Below are positions 53,951-64,000 of a stretch of DNA of 64,000 nucleotides, one piece after another. The position numbers and the translations under genes are program-made. Origin of the DNA: Rhodoferax aquaticus (GTDB taxonomy: Bacteria; Pseudomonadota; Gammaproteobacteria; Burkholderiales; Burkholderiaceae_C); the NCBI RefSeq assembly GCF_006974105.1, contig NZ_CP036282.1, positions 3,286,001 through 3,350,000 on the forward strand, in the 5' to 3' direction. Numbering within the stretch: the first letter of the stretch is position 1; each line of letters opens with the position of its first letter. The notes below the pieces were generated by a model, which made no database searches, was not told where the DNA came from, and saw only the letters and a program-made list of their open reading frames with translations.

Positions 53951-56785
53951 ATGAAACCAGCACCTACCAACGAGTCGGCCAAGCGCGCCAAAGACAATGA
54001 ACGCCCATTGGTGGAAGACATTCGCCTCTTGGGGCGCATTCTGGGAGACGTGATTCGTGAGCAAGAAGGCGTGCAAGCGTATGAGTTGATCGAGCAGATC
54101 CGCACCTTGTCGGTGGCCTTTCGCAGAGATGCTGACCAAGAAGCCGACCGCGCATTGAAGAAATTGCTCAAAAGCCTCAGCGGTGATCAAACCGTCAGCG
54201 TGATCCGCGCGTTCACCTATTTCAGCCATTTGGCCAACTTGGCTGAAGACCGTCACCACATCCGACGCCGCGCCATCCATGAGCGCGCCGGCGACACCCA
54301 AGAAGGCAGTATTGAGGTCGCCATGTCCCGCTTGCGTTGGGCAGGCATTGCACCCAAAACCATTGCCGCAACTTTGGCTGAAAGCTATGTTGCGCCCGTG
54401 CTTACCGCCCACCCGACCGAAGTGCAGCGCAAGAGCATCTTGGATGCCGAACGCGGCATAGCCAAGTTGCTGACCGCACGCGACGAAATCAAAGCCCACG
54501 CGGCCTCTTTTGAAAGCAAAAAAGATGCACTAACGCCCAAAGAACTGGCCGCCAATGAGGCACATATGCGGGCCTTGGTCATGCAGCTATGGCAAACACG
54601 CCTGCTGCGCTACAGCAAGCTCACCGTTGCAGACGAGGTAGAAAACGCCTTGAGCTATTACGAGTCGACTTTCTTGCGTGAGATTCCTAAGCTGTACGCC
54701 GACTTGGAAGACAGGTTGGGCGAGCATGCTGTGCACAGCTTCTTTCGCATGGGTCAATGGATTGGGGGTGACCGAGATGGCAACCCCAACGTGAGTGCGC
54801 AAACCCTAGAGTACGCCTTGCGCCGCCAATCCGAAGTTGCGTTGCGCCATTACCTGACCGAGGTGCATTTTTTAGGCGGTGAGCTCTCCATTTCTGCGAT
54901 GTTGGCCCAATGCACGCCTGAAATGACCGCTTTGGCAGAGAGCTCGCCCGACCAAAACGAGCATCGCAAGGACGAACCCTATCGACGGGCGCTTACTGGC
55001 GTTTATGCACGCTTGGCGGCAACTTTGAAAGACCTCACCGGAACCGAGGCGGCTCGCCACGCAGTGGCACCACAGAATGCATACACCAGCGCCGAGGCGT
55101 TTGTGGCTGACCTGCGCACCATTGAGACCTCACTCAAGAGCAACCACGCATCCGCCTTGGTCTCGCAACGCTTGCGTCCGCTGATTCGCGCCGCTGAAGT
55201 GTTCGGATTCCATTTGGCTACGGTTGACTTACGGCAAAGCTCCGACAAGCACGAGGAGGTGGTTGCAGAGTTGCTGGCGACAGCCCGCATAGAAAGCAAC
55301 TACAGCAATTTGGACGAAATGGCAAAACGCCGTGTGTTGCTGGGCTTGCTCAACGACGCGCGTGCGTTGCGCGTTCACGGCGCGACTTACAGTGCCCATG
55401 CCCTAGGCGAATTGGCCATTTTTGCCATGGCCAAGGTCATGCGCGAACGCTTTGGCAACCATGCTATTCGCCACTACATCATCAGCCATACAGAAACCGT
55501 CAGCGACTTGCTAGAAGTGTTGGTGCTGCAAAAAGAAGTGGGGCTGATGCGCGGCACGTTAGACACGCAGGCGCTGTGCGACCTCATTGTGGTGCCACTG
55601 TTTGAGACCATTGAAGACTTGCGCAACGCTGCGCCCATCATGGGCGACTTTTACGCCTTGCCCGGCGTCACCGAATTGATTACCCGCAGTGGCGCTGAGC
55701 AAGACATCATGCTGGGTTACTCCGACAGCAACAAAGATGGAGGAATTTTTACCAGCAATTGGGAGTTGTACCGCGCAGAGATTGCCTTGGTCGAGTTATT
55801 TGACGAACTCAACGCCAAGGTGAAGGGTGACAAGAAAGTGCAGTTGCGCATGTTCCACGGCCGTGGCGGCACGGTTGGTCGCGGCGGTGGCCCAAGCTAC
55901 CAAGCGATTTTGGCCCAACCCCCTGGTACTGTACGCGGCCAGATTCGTCTGACCGAGCAGGGCGAAGTGATTGGTTCTAAATACGCCAACCCGGAAATCG
56001 GACGACGCAACTTAGAAACCTTGGTCGCCGCTACGCTAGAAGCTACCCTGCTGCAACCTACCAAGTCCGCTACCAAGGCGTATTTGGATGCTGCTGCTGA
56101 GCTGTCCATCAACAGCATGGCGGCATACCGCGCACTGGTGTATGAAACCCCGGGTTTCACTGAGTACTTTTTCAGCTCCACGCCTATTCGGGAAATTGCG
56201 GAGCTCAATATTGGCTCTCGCCCTGCTTCGCGCAAAGCGTCTCAGCGCATCGAAGACCTGCGCGCTATTCCGTGGGGCTTTAGCTGGGGCCAATGCCGCT
56301 TGACCTTACCTGGTTGGTTCGGCTTTGGCTCTGCCGTGCAAACCTTCATTGATGCTGCAGGTGCTACCCACGCAAAAGACCGCACCGCACTGCTGCAAAA
56401 GATGTACCGCCAGTGGCCCTTCTTTCGCACCTTACTGTCCAATATGGACATGGTGATGGCTAAAAGCGATTTGGCGCTGGCTTCACGCTATGCCGAGTTG
56501 GTGAGTAACGCACGCCTGCGCAAGAAGATCTTTACAGCCATTGAAGCCGAATGGCACAGCACGGCGCAGGCGTTGGCACTCATCACGGGAGAGAAACACC
56601 GCCTAAGCAACAATGCTGCCCTGCAGCGCTCGATACGCCACCGCTTCCCGTACATCGACCCTTTGCACCATCTGCAAGTGGAACTGGTGCGCCGGTACCG
56701 AGAAGGTAAGGCCGACGAGCGGGTACAACGCGGCATTCATATCTCCATCAATGGAATAGCGGCGGGTCTGCGCAATACGGGCTAA
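53951..56785 (+). CDS. ppc: Phosphoenolpyruvate carboxylase
   Basis: Anaplerotic enzyme making oxaloacetate from PEP and bicarbonate. Catalytic segments are [26 protein letters not shown] (here [13 protein letters not shown]), [26 protein letters not shown] and the C-terminal RNTG. Length 944 is normal. The frame is open 180 bases further upstream, but ATG 53951 ([19 protein letters not shown]) is chosen because the extension is not family-like and lies across the hemC start region. The gene is divergent from hemC and convergent with algR. Confidence 0.96.
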   Translation: MKPAPTNESAKRAKDNERPLVEDIRLLGRILGDVIREQEGVQAYELIEQIRTLSVAFRRDADQEADRALKKLLKSLSGDQTVSVIRAFTYFSHLANLAEDRHHIRRRAIHERAGDTQEGSIEVAMSRLRWAGIAPKTIAATLAESYVAPVLTAHPTEVQRKSILDAERGIAKLLTARDEIKAHAASFESKKDALTPKELAANEAHMRALVMQLWQTRLLRYSKLTVADEVENALSYYESTFLREIPKLYADLEDRLGEHAVHSFFRMGQWIGGDRDGNPNVSAQTLEYALRRQSEVALRHYLTEVHFLGGELSISAMLAQCTPEMTALAESSPDQNEHRKDEPYRRALTGVYARLAATLKDLTGTEAARHAVAPQNAYTSAEAFVADLRTIETSLKSNHASALVSQRLRPLIRAAEVFGFHLATVDLRQSSDKHEEVVAELLATARIESNYSNLDEMAKRRVLLGLLNDARALRVHGATYSAHALGELAIFAMAKVMRERFGNHAIRHYIISHTETVSDLLEVLVLQKEVGLMRGTLDTQALCDLIVVPLFETIEDLRNAAPIMGDFYALPGVTELITRSGAEQDIMLGYSDSNKDGGIFTSNWELYRAEIALVELFDELNAKVKGDKKVQLRMFHGRGGTVGRGGGPSYQAILAQPPGTVRGQIRLTEQGEVIGSKYANPEIGRRNLETLVAATLEATLLQPTKSATKAYLDAAAELSINSMAAYRALVYETPGFTEYFFSSTPIREIAELNIGSRPASRKASQRIEDLRAIPWGFSWGQCRLTLPGWFGFGSAVQTFIDAAGATHAKDRTALLQKMYRQWPFFRTLLSNMDMVMAKSDLALASRYAELVSNARLRKKIFTAIEAEWHSTAQALALITGEKHRLSNNAALQRSIRHRFPYIDPLHHLQVELVRRYREGKADERVQRGIHISINGIAAGLRNTG

Positions 56786-56793
56786 GCAAGCAT

Positions 56794-56819
56794 GCGCGCT
56801 TGGGCACTCTCAAGCGCGC
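56794..56819. terminator. Hairpin between convergent ppc and algR
   Basis: Perfect 9-bp stem GCGCGCTTG/CAAGCGCGC with an 8-base loop, touching the algR stop. There is no T-tract on either side; it may stabilise both 3' ends or act with Rho. Confidence 0.5.
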
Positions 56820-57559
56820 TAACGCCTCACCAATTCACGGACCGCAGCCAACTGCCTGCGTGACACGTTCACTACATCGCTAGTCCCGTGCATATGTACC
56901 GCCCAGCCTTCCCCGTCCTCAGGGTCAAAGTGCTTTTCCAATGAACGCATGGCACCACGTGCCACCAAAGCGTTGCGGTGCACCCGCAAGTATCGGTCTG
57001 CATACTTCTCCTCAAGCTCGTTAAGCGAGCCCTCGAGGATGTAGCTGCGCTCAGCAGTGCGCACAGTGATGTACTTCTGCTCGGCCTTAAAGTAAATGAC
57101 CTGCTGCAAAGATACACGCTCGGTGCGTCCGCGCTCATGGATCACCACGCACTCTTCTGGCTCTATCCACTGGGGTTGGGTCGCTTTTTGAGACACATGC
57201 CGCTCTACTTTGAGTAAGGCGGCTTGCAAACGCTCCAAGCGCACAGGCTTGGTCAGGTAGTCCACCGCCTCTAGCTCAAACGCTTGTACCGCATGCTCCA
57301 AGTACGCGGTCACAAACACCAAAGCCGGCGGATTGGGTAGCGAGCGCAAGACCTTTCCAAAGGCCAATCCGTCCGCGCCAGGCATGTGCACATCCACCAA
57401 AGCCACGTCAAACACTTGGCGCTGCAAAAGTTCCATGGCTTGCACTGCATTGGCCGCCTCGGCTTGCACAACCGCCTTGGGTGAAGGGCAATCCCCCAAC
57501 AAAGTGCGCAGACGCGCGCGCGCCAAATTTTCGTCATCCACAAGCAGCACACGAATCAT
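56819..57559 (-). CDS. algR: AlgR-type LytTR response regulator
   Basis: A receiver domain (about 1-120) with phospho-acceptor D56 in ALVDVHMPGADGL and the KP switch lysine in YLTKPVRLE, followed by a LytTR DNA-binding domain (about 140-245; IYFKAEQKYITVRT, RYLRVHRNALV). Length 246 matches AlgR. It is paired with the upstream histidine kinase by a 4-base overlap. In Pseudomonas AlgR controls alginate, twitching and biofilm genes; the targets here are unknown. Confidence 0.92.
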   Translation of the reverse strand: MIRVLLVDDENLARARLRTLLGDCPSPKAVVQAEAANAVQAMELLQRQVFDVALVDVHMPGADGLAFGKVLRSLPNPPALVFVTAYLEHAVQAFELEAVDYLTKPVRLERLQAALLKVERHVSQKATQPQWIEPEECVVIHERGRTERVSLQQVIYFKAEQKYITVRTAERSYILEGSLNELEEKYADRYLRVHRNALVARGAMRSLEKHFDPEDGEGWAVHMHGTSDVVNVSRRQLAAVRELVRR

Positions 57560-58593
57560 GCAGGCACCTCTATACGCACTTGGAACATGCCTTTTTTATA
57601 CCCACTTTTGAAGTGTCCCTCCACATCATGCAGCAAGCCCAAGCGATCTCGCACATTGCGAAGTGCAAGGCCTTGGCCAGTCTCCCCTGGCCCTGCTGGC
57701 ACGGTGTTGGTAACTTTAATGACCACCATGGGCCCACGCAGTTCGGTGGATATCTGCAGATCAGCGCCAGACTCACTCGGTTCAACGCCGTGGTGCACCG
57801 CATTCTCCACCAAGGGTTGCAAAAGTAGCGGCGGTAGTTTGGCTGTGTTGGCGGCATCATCAAGCAGCCACTGAACCCGCAGTCGGCCGCCAAAGCGCAC
57901 CTGCTCTATGGCCAAGTAACGCTTAGCCAGCAAAATTTCATCCGCGAGTGTTACAGAGTCTCCGCGGTCCAGCAAAGCATGTCGAAAGAGATCGCTCAGA
58001 TCTTCCAGCAAAGTCTCTGCCTTGGCGGGTTCGGCGCGCACCAAAGAAATCGCACTATTCAGCGTATTGAAAAGGAAATGGGGCCGTATGCGCGATTGCA
58101 GCTCAGTCAAACGTGCCGTCGTGTCTGCAGGCAAACGCCCCTTGGCACGCATAACCAGCGCTGCCACCAAAATGGCGCTCAAAAAAGCCCCGCTGGCCGC
58201 TGCAGCCCCCCACGGTGGGCGCTCCAACAAACCCGACCACCACAGCATGGCGCAACCGTAGACTCCTGCCGCACTGCCCATTGAGATCGCAATCGCATAC
58301 TGCGTCGATGATTGCAGCCTTCGCAATAGGTTCTTCAAGGAGCACGTCACCAAGAGCCACACTACAGTAGCCGGCAGCGCTCCACCCGTAACGAGTGCAA
58401 AGCGCGCCATCCCATCCCAGGTGCTTTGAGCGACAAACATGACCCCGGTACCCACCGCAAGCTCGACCAATAACACCGCGCGCAAGACCACGCCCAACTG
58501 GCAAGCATCGAAAACAAATGGCAACACCGCCAAGCGACTACTCGCGTCCGGCGCGGTGTTCTGGAACGTCGATAATATTTGGGTATCTTTCAT
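57556..58593 (-). CDS. algZ: AlgZ/LytS-type sensor histidine kinase
   Basis: A polytopic N-terminal half with about four hydrophobic segments (about 35-150) is followed by a His_kinase domain with the phospho-histidine in [16 protein letters not shown] and an ATPase domain with [13 protein letters not shown] and [16 protein letters not shown] 58593 (345 residues) is preferred; a GTG at 58626 is in frame but would reach into the argH leader. It forms the AlgZR pair with the next gene. Divergent from argH, as in Pseudomonas. Confidence 0.9.
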   Translation of the reverse strand: MKDTQILSTFQNTAPDASSRLAVLPFVFDACQLGVVLRAVLLVELAVGTGVMFVAQSTWDGMARFALVTGGALPATVVWLLVTCSLKNLLRRLQSSTQYAIAISMGSAAGVYGCAMLWWSGLLERPPWGAAAASGAFLSAILVAALVMRAKGRLPADTTARLTELQSRIRPHFLFNTLNSAISLVRAEPAKAETLLEDLSDLFRHALLDRGDSVTLADEILLAKRYLAIEQVRFGGRLRVQWLLDDAANTAKLPPLLLQPLVENAVHHGVEPSESGADLQISTELRGPMVVIKVTNTVPAGPGETGQGLALRNVRDRLGLLHDVEGHFKSGYKKGMFQVRIEVPA

Positions 58594-58631
58594 GCACCCG
58601 CATTCTGACGCTATTAACTGATCCACCTACC

Positions 58632-60086
58632 ATGTCACAAAACCAGTTCGACAAAAAATCCGAGGCGTGGTCCGCGCTGTTCTCTGAGCCCATGAGCGAT
58701 TTGGTTAAGCGCTACACCTCCAGCGTCTTTTTTGACAAGCGCCTGTGGCAGGCGGACATCACGGGCTCCTTGGCACATGCGGAAATGCTAGCGGCCCAGG
58801 GCATCATCACAACGCAAGACCATGCTTCCATACAAAAAGGCATGGCCCAAATTTGGACAGAAATCGAATCCGGCCAGTTCGAATGGCAACTCGACCTTGA
58901 AGATGTACACCTCAACATTGAAGCTCGTCTGACCCAACTGGTGGGTGACGCTGGCAAGCGCTTGCACACCGGTCGCAGCCGCAATGACCAAGTGGCCACC
59001 GATGTGCGCCTGTGGCTGCGGGGCGAAATTGACCTGATCGGCGAGCTGCTCGTTGATCTGCAAAAGTCACTGGTCGAAGTCGCGCAAAAGCATGTCGACG
59101 TGATCTTGCCGGGCTTTACCCACTTGCAAGTGGCCCAGCCGATTAGCTTTGGCCACCACATGTTGGCCTACGTAGAAATGTTCAGCCGTGACGCAGAACG
59201 ATTCAATGAAGTGCGTCGGAGAACCAACCGCTTGCCCCTGGGTGCGGCCGCGTTGGCAGGCACTAGCTACCCGCTTGACCGTGAGCGCGTAGCTAGCACG
59301 CTTGGCATGGTGGACGAACAGGGCCACCCATCTGTGTGCCAAAACAGCTTGGACGCTGTGAGCGACCGTGACTTTGCGATCGAATTCACTGCCGCTGCTA
59401 CTCTGTGCATGGTGCACATCAGCCGCATGAGCGAGGAACTCATTTTGTGGATGAGTCAAAACTTTGCCTTTGTGCAAATTGCGGACCGCTTCACCACTGG
59501 CAGCTCCATCATGCCGCAGAAAAAGAACCCTGATGTACCAGAGCTGGCACGCGGCAAAACTGGCCGCGTGGTTGGCCACCTGATGGGGCTCATCACGCTG
59601 ATGAAAGGCCAACCCTTGGCCTACAACAAAGACAACCAGGAAGACAAAGAGCCCTTGTTTGACACGGTAGACACCCTCAAAGACACGCTGCGCATCTTCT
59701 CTGAGATGGTGGGCGGCCAAGTGAACCCGGCCACTGGCGCCAAAGAAGGCGGTATCACGGTCAGGCCCGAAGCCATGGAGCGGGCTACCCTCAAGGGGTA
59801 TGCCACGGCAACCGATTTGGCCGACTACTTGGTCAAAAAGGGGCTGCCATTTCGCGATGCCCACGAAACGGTGGCCCACGCCGTGAAGGCAGCCATTGCG
59901 CATCAAGTGGACTTGTCAGAACTGCCCCTGGCCGTGCTCCAAGGCTTTAATACCAGCATTGAAAAAGACGTCTACGACGTTTTGTCACTGCGGGGCTCCT
60001 TGAATGCTCGCAATATTTTGGGCGGCACAGCACCTGCCCAAGTGCTACGCCAAATCGCCCGTCACCAAGCCCGGCTGGCGAACTAG
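58632..60086 (+). CDS. argH: Argininosuccinate lyase
   Basis: Splits argininosuccinate into arginine and fumarate. The superfamily signature [15 protein letters not shown] is intact; [16 protein letters not shown] and [16 protein letters not shown] hold further active-site residues. ATG 58632 ([13 protein letters not shown]) gives 484 residues, slightly above the enteric 457-460. The frame's earlier start overlaps algZ and is rejected. Confidence 0.97.
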   Translation: MSQNQFDKKSEAWSALFSEPMSDLVKRYTSSVFFDKRLWQADITGSLAHAEMLAAQGIITTQDHASIQKGMAQIWTEIESGQFEWQLDLEDVHLNIEARLTQLVGDAGKRLHTGRSRNDQVATDVRLWLRGEIDLIGELLVDLQKSLVEVAQKHVDVILPGFTHLQVAQPISFGHHMLAYVEMFSRDAERFNEVRRRTNRLPLGAAALAGTSYPLDRERVASTLGMVDEQGHPSVCQNSLDAVSDRDFAIEFTAAATLCMVHISRMSEELILWMSQNFAFVQIADRFTTGSSIMPQKKNPDVPELARGKTGRVVGHLMGLITLMKGQPLAYNKDNQEDKEPLFDTVDTLKDTLRIFSEMVGGQVNPATGAKEGGITVRPEAMERATLKGYATATDLADYLVKKGLPFRDAHETVAHAVKAAIAHQVDLSELPLAVLQGFNTSIEKDVYDVLSLRGSLNARNILGGTAPAQVLRQIARHQARLAN

Positions 60087-60145
60087 GCTTTTTTGCCAAC
60101 TAAATCACAAGCGGGGTTTGCCACTAGCGCAGACCCCGCTTTTTT
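60067..60145 (+). terminator. Tandem terminators of argH
   Basis: A weak hairpin AAGCC/GGCTT spans the argH stop and runs into six T. A stronger one follows at 60110-60145: stem AGCGGGGT/ACCCCGCT, 15-base loop, six T. Together they should end argH transcripts before the sensor kinase. Confidence 0.85.
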
Positions 60146-60204
60146 GTTTGCGCTGTCACGGCAAGCATGTAAACTGGCTTCACAGACTTGCAGAGAGGCT
60201 TCGT

Positions 60205-61758
60205 TTGGACAAGTTAACGCTTCGGCAAATCATGATGTTGGTCGTGGTGCTAGGCATCGTGGGGCCTGCTTTGATACTGGGCTATGTCTTGTTGCACGAC
60301 CGGTACAGCCAAGAAGTGGACCTGCGGGTGCGCCGCCCCATGACCAACTATGCCGAGATGTTGGCCCAATCCTCTTCTGGCCCGCTATGGTCTTTTGACC
60401 ATGCCATCGGCTCTCAAATTGTGGATTCGGTGATGAAGAACACCGAAGTTGTGAGCATCGTCATAGAGGCCGACAACCACGAAAAATTTGTGTCCCACGA
60501 AATTCCAAGCCGCCGTGTGGGCGACTTGCTGCGTGAGCAGCGCCCCATCTTTTATGCCAACTCACAAATTGGCACAGTGAAAATCGAAGTCAGTGCGGGC
60601 TTGATCAAACAAGGTATCTTGTTGGACTTTTTCAAGCTGGTGGCAGCCTTGGTGCTGCAAGTCGCGCTGTCGGTCGGCTTGATTCTGATGCTGCTTGAGC
60701 GACGCATGGTGCGTCCCATCATGCATTTGCGCCTAAGTGCCGCCAAGCTTGCCAGTGGCCGCCTCGACGAGGCCGTTACCGTGCGCCGCCAAGACGAGCT
60801 GGGCAAGCTCGCACAAGACTTGGACAGCATGCGTATTTCCTTGGGCACCACGTTGACCGAGCGTGACCAACTCAACGCCAGCCTTGAGCAGAGGGTGCAA
60901 GAACGCACGCAAGCCCTGCAAGCGTCCAACGAAGAACTGTCCAGCACATTGGATCAACTACAAGCCAGCCAACGCGCACTGGTGCAAAAAGAAAAGTTGG
61001 CTTCCTTAGGGGCTTTGGTCTCAGGGGTTGCCCATGAGCTCAACACCCCCTTGGGGGTATCGGTCACCATCGCAAGCTCCTTCCAGGACCAAAACAAGGC
61101 CTTGGAAGAAGCCATAGCCCATGGACTCACCCGATCAGCACTCAACAGTTTTCATGAACGCTACGTGAATGGCACCGCGCTTCTGGTCCAAAACCTTCAG
61201 CGGGCGGCTACTTTGGTTACCCGATTCAAGCAGGTGTCCACCGACCGGGCCAGCGAACAACGCCGCAAGTTCCAACTCAAAGACGTCGTAGAAGAAGTCA
61301 TCTTCATCAATGCACCTAGTTTTGACAAAACGCCCCACAAAATCACCTTAGACATTGGCGAAGGTCTAGCGTTCGACAGCTACCCGGGCCCATTGGGGCA
61401 GGTCATTACCAACCTGATCCAAAACGCATTTGTCCATGCCTTTGACCCGCACACGTCAGGAACATTGCATATCTCGGCCCGCAGCCCAGTTATGGGTGCG
61501 ATTCAAATCAAAGTACACGACAACGGAAAAGGCATACCCGGGTCGGACATTCAGCACATCTTCGATCCCTTCTTTACGACCAAGCTTGGCCAAGGAGGCA
61601 GTGGATTGGGGTTGAACATCGTTTACAACATTGTCACGGCCACCTTAGGCGGCGATATCGTGGTCGACAGCCAGGTGGGTTCGGGCACCACGTTCACAAT
61701 GGTGCTCCCCAACACGGCCCCAGAGCGCAGACGCAAAGGCTCCCCCGCGCGCGCCTAA
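60205..61758 (+). CDS. Sensor histidine kinase (first of a tandem pair)
   Basis: A membrane helix at about 7-28, a periplasmic sensor region with GPLWSFDHAIGSQIVDSV, a second helix at about 145-165, a HAMP-like linker with RRQDELGKLAQDLDSM, a coiled coil, the H-box SGVAHELNTPLGV (H277) and an HATPase domain (NLIQNAFVHAFDP, DNGKGIP, GGSGLGLNIVYNIV). The start is TTG 60205, six bases after GAGAGG; longer frames cross the argH terminator. At 517 residues it has no receiver domain and no response regulator lies next to it. It closely resembles the next gene. Confidence 0.87.
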   Translation: MDKLTLRQIMMLVVVLGIVGPALILGYVLLHDRYSQEVDLRVRRPMTNYAEMLAQSSSGPLWSFDHAIGSQIVDSVMKNTEVVSIVIEADNHEKFVSHEIPSRRVGDLLREQRPIFYANSQIGTVKIEVSAGLIKQGILLDFFKLVAALVLQVALSVGLILMLLERRMVRPIMHLRLSAAKLASGRLDEAVTVRRQDELGKLAQDLDSMRISLGTTLTERDQLNASLEQRVQERTQALQASNEELSSTLDQLQASQRALVQKEKLASLGALVSGVAHELNTPLGVSVTIASSFQDQNKALEEAIAHGLTRSALNSFHERYVNGTALLVQNLQRAATLVTRFKQVSTDRASEQRRKFQLKDVVEEVIFINAPSFDKTPHKITLDIGEGLAFDSYPGPLGQVITNLIQNAFVHAFDPHTSGTLHISARSPVMGAIQIKVHDNGKGIPGSDIQHIFDPFFTTKLGQGGSGLGLNIVYNIVTATLGGDIVVDSQVGSGTTFTMVLPNTAPERRRKGSPARA

Positions 61759-61852
61759 GCCGTGCCACCGCACAGCGACCACTTGCGCCATGGGCCCAGT
61801 GGTATCCCAAGGCAAAATCGTATATGGTTAGGGTCCTTAGCAGGGACCACTG

Positions 61853-63418
61853 ATGCATACCATTCGACTGCGGTTTGTTGCACTGTTCATGGTCGCCACG
61901 ACCCTTACCTTGGCATTGTTCGGTATTTATGCCCAACAACTGCTCTCTAGCGAACTAGAGCAACGCTTTGAGTCCGTACAAACGGAAACCCTGCAACGTC
62001 TAAGACTCAGCACCGTCCAGCCCGTATGGGACTTCAATGCCTTGGAGATTCAAAACGTGCTGTTGGCTGAGATACAACCCCTAGAGGTCGCTGCCATTCA
62101 GGTTTTGGACGCAAAAGGCAAAGTGTTTGCCGCCATTGCCCGAGATGCTTCCGGCCAAGCGGTAGCGGGCTTGGTGCCAAGCAGCACGAGTTCCATACGC
62201 CGTACCACCGACCTGTTTCGTGAGAACACACTGACGGGCAATGTCAAAGACAGCGTTGTAAACATCCGCATTGGCCAAGTGGTTGTGGACTTTTCGCGTG
62301 CGCGCATAGACCAAGCTCTTGCATCTGACACCCTGCGCCGCATAGTGGAGATCATTGTGATTGATGCGGTGCTGCTGCTCGCATTGGCATTTAGCTTACG
62401 CACCGTATTTACACCCTTGGCCGCCCTGCGCGACGCACTGTTCAGCTTGGCCCAGCAAGACGATGAAGAAGTTCGCGAACTTCCAGAAGACAAGCGCAAT
62501 GAATTTGGCGAAGTCATCAAAGGCTTTAACCTCACCCAACGCAAGCTCAAAGGCGTCATGCAACGCCGGCGTGTGTCTGAGGAAGCTCTGCGCCATGCAG
62601 TCGAAAAAACGGAGGCCGCCTACGCAGAACTCCAATCCACGCAGGCCGCCCTGATTCAATCGGAGCGTCTTGCCAGCTTAGGCGGATTGGTAGCGGGAGT
62701 CGCCCATGAAATCAACACCCCCATTGGTGTCGCACTGACCAGCGCCTCTGTGTTGAACGAAGGCACGACCCAGCTGCGCGACAGCATCGAAGGTGGCTCC
62801 ATTCGCAAGTCGGAAGTCATGGCCTACTTGAACATGGCGGAAGAAGCCTCACGCCTCATACTGACCAATGCACAGCGTGCCGCACAGTTGATACACAGTT
62901 TCAAGCAAGTGGCCGTAGACCAAACCAGTGAAATGCGCCGCGAATACGAGCTAGGTGGCTACCTCCAAGAAGTCGTATCCAGCCTTAGGCCCACGATCAA
63001 ACAAGGGCACGGGCAAGTCAGCATCCATTGCCCAAGCCCCGTGCTGGTTGAAGGCCTGCCAGGTGCTATGGCGCAGGTGCTCACCAACCTCATCATGAAC
63101 GCACTCACCCACGCCTTTGAGCCGGGGGTAGGTGGTCAAATTGATATCCACGTCAGCAGCGCCGGTGACACCGTAACGTTGAGCTTGAGCGACAACGGGC
63201 GCGGAATCCCCTCTGAAGACATAAGCAAGGTGTTTGACCCTTTCTTCACCACGCGCCGCGGACGTGGCGGCACAGGTCTGGGCCTCAACATTGTGTACAA
63301 CATCGTCACCAGCCGCTTTGCAGGCAGCATTGAAGTCAGCAGCACGGTGGGCACGGGCACCACGTTCACCATGCGCTTTCCCAGAGTGCTGCCCCCTAGC
63401 ACCAACAAGCCAGCTTAG
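61853..63418 (+). CDS. Sensor histidine kinase (second of a tandem pair)
   Basis: Same plan as the preceding kinase: helix at about 7-27, periplasmic sensor with VQPVWDFNALEIQNVLL, helix at about 168-187, HAMP-like linker, H-box AGVAHEINTPIGV (H285), N-box NLIMNALTHAFEP, DNGRGIP and GGTGLGLNIVYNIV. Length is 521. The shared motifs and spacing indicate duplication followed by divergence of the sensor parts. It begins 95 bases after its paralogue and its stop overlaps the convergent LysR gene by four bases. No cognate regulator is visible. Confidence 0.88.
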   Translation: MHTIRLRFVALFMVATTLTLALFGIYAQQLLSSELEQRFESVQTETLQRLRLSTVQPVWDFNALEIQNVLLAEIQPLEVAAIQVLDAKGKVFAAIARDASGQAVAGLVPSSTSSIRRTTDLFRENTLTGNVKDSVVNIRIGQVVVDFSRARIDQALASDTLRRIVEIIVIDAVLLLALAFSLRTVFTPLAALRDALFSLAQQDDEEVRELPEDKRNEFGEVIKGFNLTQRKLKGVMQRRRVSEEALRHAVEKTEAAYAELQSTQAALIQSERLASLGGLVAGVAHEINTPIGVALTSASVLNEGTTQLRDSIEGGSIRKSEVMAYLNMAEEASRLILTNAQRAAQLIHSFKQVAVDQTSEMRREYELGGYLQEVVSSLRPTIKQGHGQVSIHCPSPVLVEGLPGAMAQVLTNLIMNALTHAFEPGVGGQIDIHVSSAGDTVTLSLSDNGRGIPSEDISKVFDPFFTTRRGRGGTGLGLNIVYNIVTSRFAGSIEVSSTVGTGTTFTMRFPRVLPPSTNKPA

Positions 63419-63999
63419 GCCCAATCAGGCGCCATAGCGCGCACGGTGTCCAGCACCATTTGCTTGTTGGCGTCTACCCGCTTGCCACTGCGCCACGCAA
63501 CCATCACCTCCCACTCCCACAAAGGCAGATCTTGTAGGTCAAGCTTGACCAGGCGCCCCTCGCGCAAGTCGCGTTTGGCGGCCACCTCGGGCATGAAGGT
63601 CAAAAATCCATGCTCTAACGCCATCTCCCGCGCCGCACTGGCAGGCTGCACCGTGTGGATAGGCCCAGGCACGGTGCGCAAGGTGCGCAGCAGGTCAATC
63701 AACTGGTAGCAGCCATCGCCCCATGACTGCGGGGCCAAGCGGGCGTTGGCCACCTCGGCCAAGCTGCGGGGTTTGGACTTGGCCAAGGAATGGCTTTTGT
63801 GCACCACCGCAATAATGGGTGAGCGCCATAGCTTTTCCATCTGAATGCCCGCCATGGGTGGGCACTTGATCACAAAACCCAGCTGCGACTTGCCCGTGAG
63901 CAGCTCTTCCATGATGGCCGGTGAATGGTCAGTGCGGCAGCGAATCTCAATCGGCGCTTGCGCCAAGGCCAACAAAATAGGGCCGAACACCACCGAGCT
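63415..63999 (-). CDS. LysR-family transcriptional regulator (5' end outside window)
   Basis: The visible 194 residues form most of the LysR substrate-binding domain: EIRCRTDHSPAIMEELLTGK, LGFVIKCPPMAGIQMEKLW, and EHGFLTFMPEVAAKRDLREG. The DNA-binding helix-turn-helix lies beyond the window. The frame continues to the window edge, so the GTG near 63993 is not the start. The effector and target are unknown; the gene is convergent with the second sensor kinase. Confidence 0.82.
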   Translation of the reverse strand, partial: SSVVFGPILLALAQAPIEIRCRTDHSPAIMEELLTGKSQLGFVIKCPPMAGIQMEKLWRSPIIAVVHKSHSLAKSKPRSLAEVANARLAPQSWGDGCYQLIDLLRTLRTVPGPIHTVQPASAAREMALEHGFLTFMPEVAAKRDLREGRLVKLDLQDLPLWEWEVMVAWRSGKRVDANKQMVLDTVRAMAPDWA

Positions 64000-64000
64000 C

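Noticed and set aside
60004..60204. Upstream extension of the first sensor kinase to an ATG within argH
   Set aside because: The extension would run through the argH stop and two terminators and is not kinase-like; the TTG at 60205 has a good ribosome binding site.

Overview
The window reads as a chromosomal segment of a betaproteobacterium, most likely family Comamonadaceae (Rhodoferax-like). This rests on gene order and protein character. The order leuD-leuB-asd-fimV-truA-trpFBA-accD, the block rpmF-plsX-fabHDG-acpP-fabF-rpoE-rseAB-mucD-lepA-lepB-rnc-era-recO-pdxJ-acpS and the block hemYXDC / algRZ / argH are typical of Burkholderiales. Taxonomy is inferred, not tested. I saw no tRNA, rRNA, insertion sequence, prophage or CRISPR array.

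Layout. 1-10.4 kb (+): leucine, aspartate-family and tryptophan biosynthesis, with fimV, truA and accD, ending at a strong terminator. 10.4-15.5 kb: a YggT membrane protein, lysS, a YgjP-like metalloprotein, an MscS channel fused to a cyclic-nucleotide-binding domain, and two small proteins (DUF3820, YciH). 15.6-20.6 kb (+): the most unusual region, a three-gene unit of a 75-residue protein of unknown function, a 1351-residue Pls/PosA-type membrane non-ribosomal peptide synthetase, and a stand-alone phosphopantetheinyl transferase. 20.6-40.4 kb (-): an AhpD-like protein and nagZ, then the long run from acpS up to rpmF and DUF177 (nucleotide and RNA processing, signal peptidase, LepA, the sigma-E envelope-stress operon, fatty-acid synthesis). 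40.4-45.1 kb: maf and an RsmI-like paralogue (+), then sppA, a Rieske protein, a HAD phosphatase and rluC (-). 45.1-48.6 kb (+): rne behind a leader of almost 500 bases containing an intrinsic terminator. 48.7-53.9 kb (-): a degenerate GGDEF protein and hemY-hemX-hemD-hemC. 53.9-64 kb: ppc (+), the algZ/algR two-component pair (-), argH and two tandem paralogous sensor kinases (+), and a LysR regulator cut by the window end (-).

A dispersed palindromic repeat runs through the window. I found seven copies, each with a GCTAY-N7-RTAGC hairpin (N7 in all seven) and, in six, a following TGCTTGCGC-like block. Most lie between genes, but one supplies the apparent start of the YgjP-like gene, one lies inside hemD, and one carries the stop codon of fabH.

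The best candidate for undescribed biology is the 15.6-20.6 kb unit. Its synthetase has an adenylation and a carrier domain but no condensation or thioesterase domain. Its C-terminal half alternates membrane helices with three hexapeptide-repeat domains, the layout of epsilon-poly-lysine synthetase. An acidic residue in the adenylation pocket would suit a cationic amino acid, so a membrane-made homopolymer of a basic amino acid is a reasonable but unproven hypothesis.
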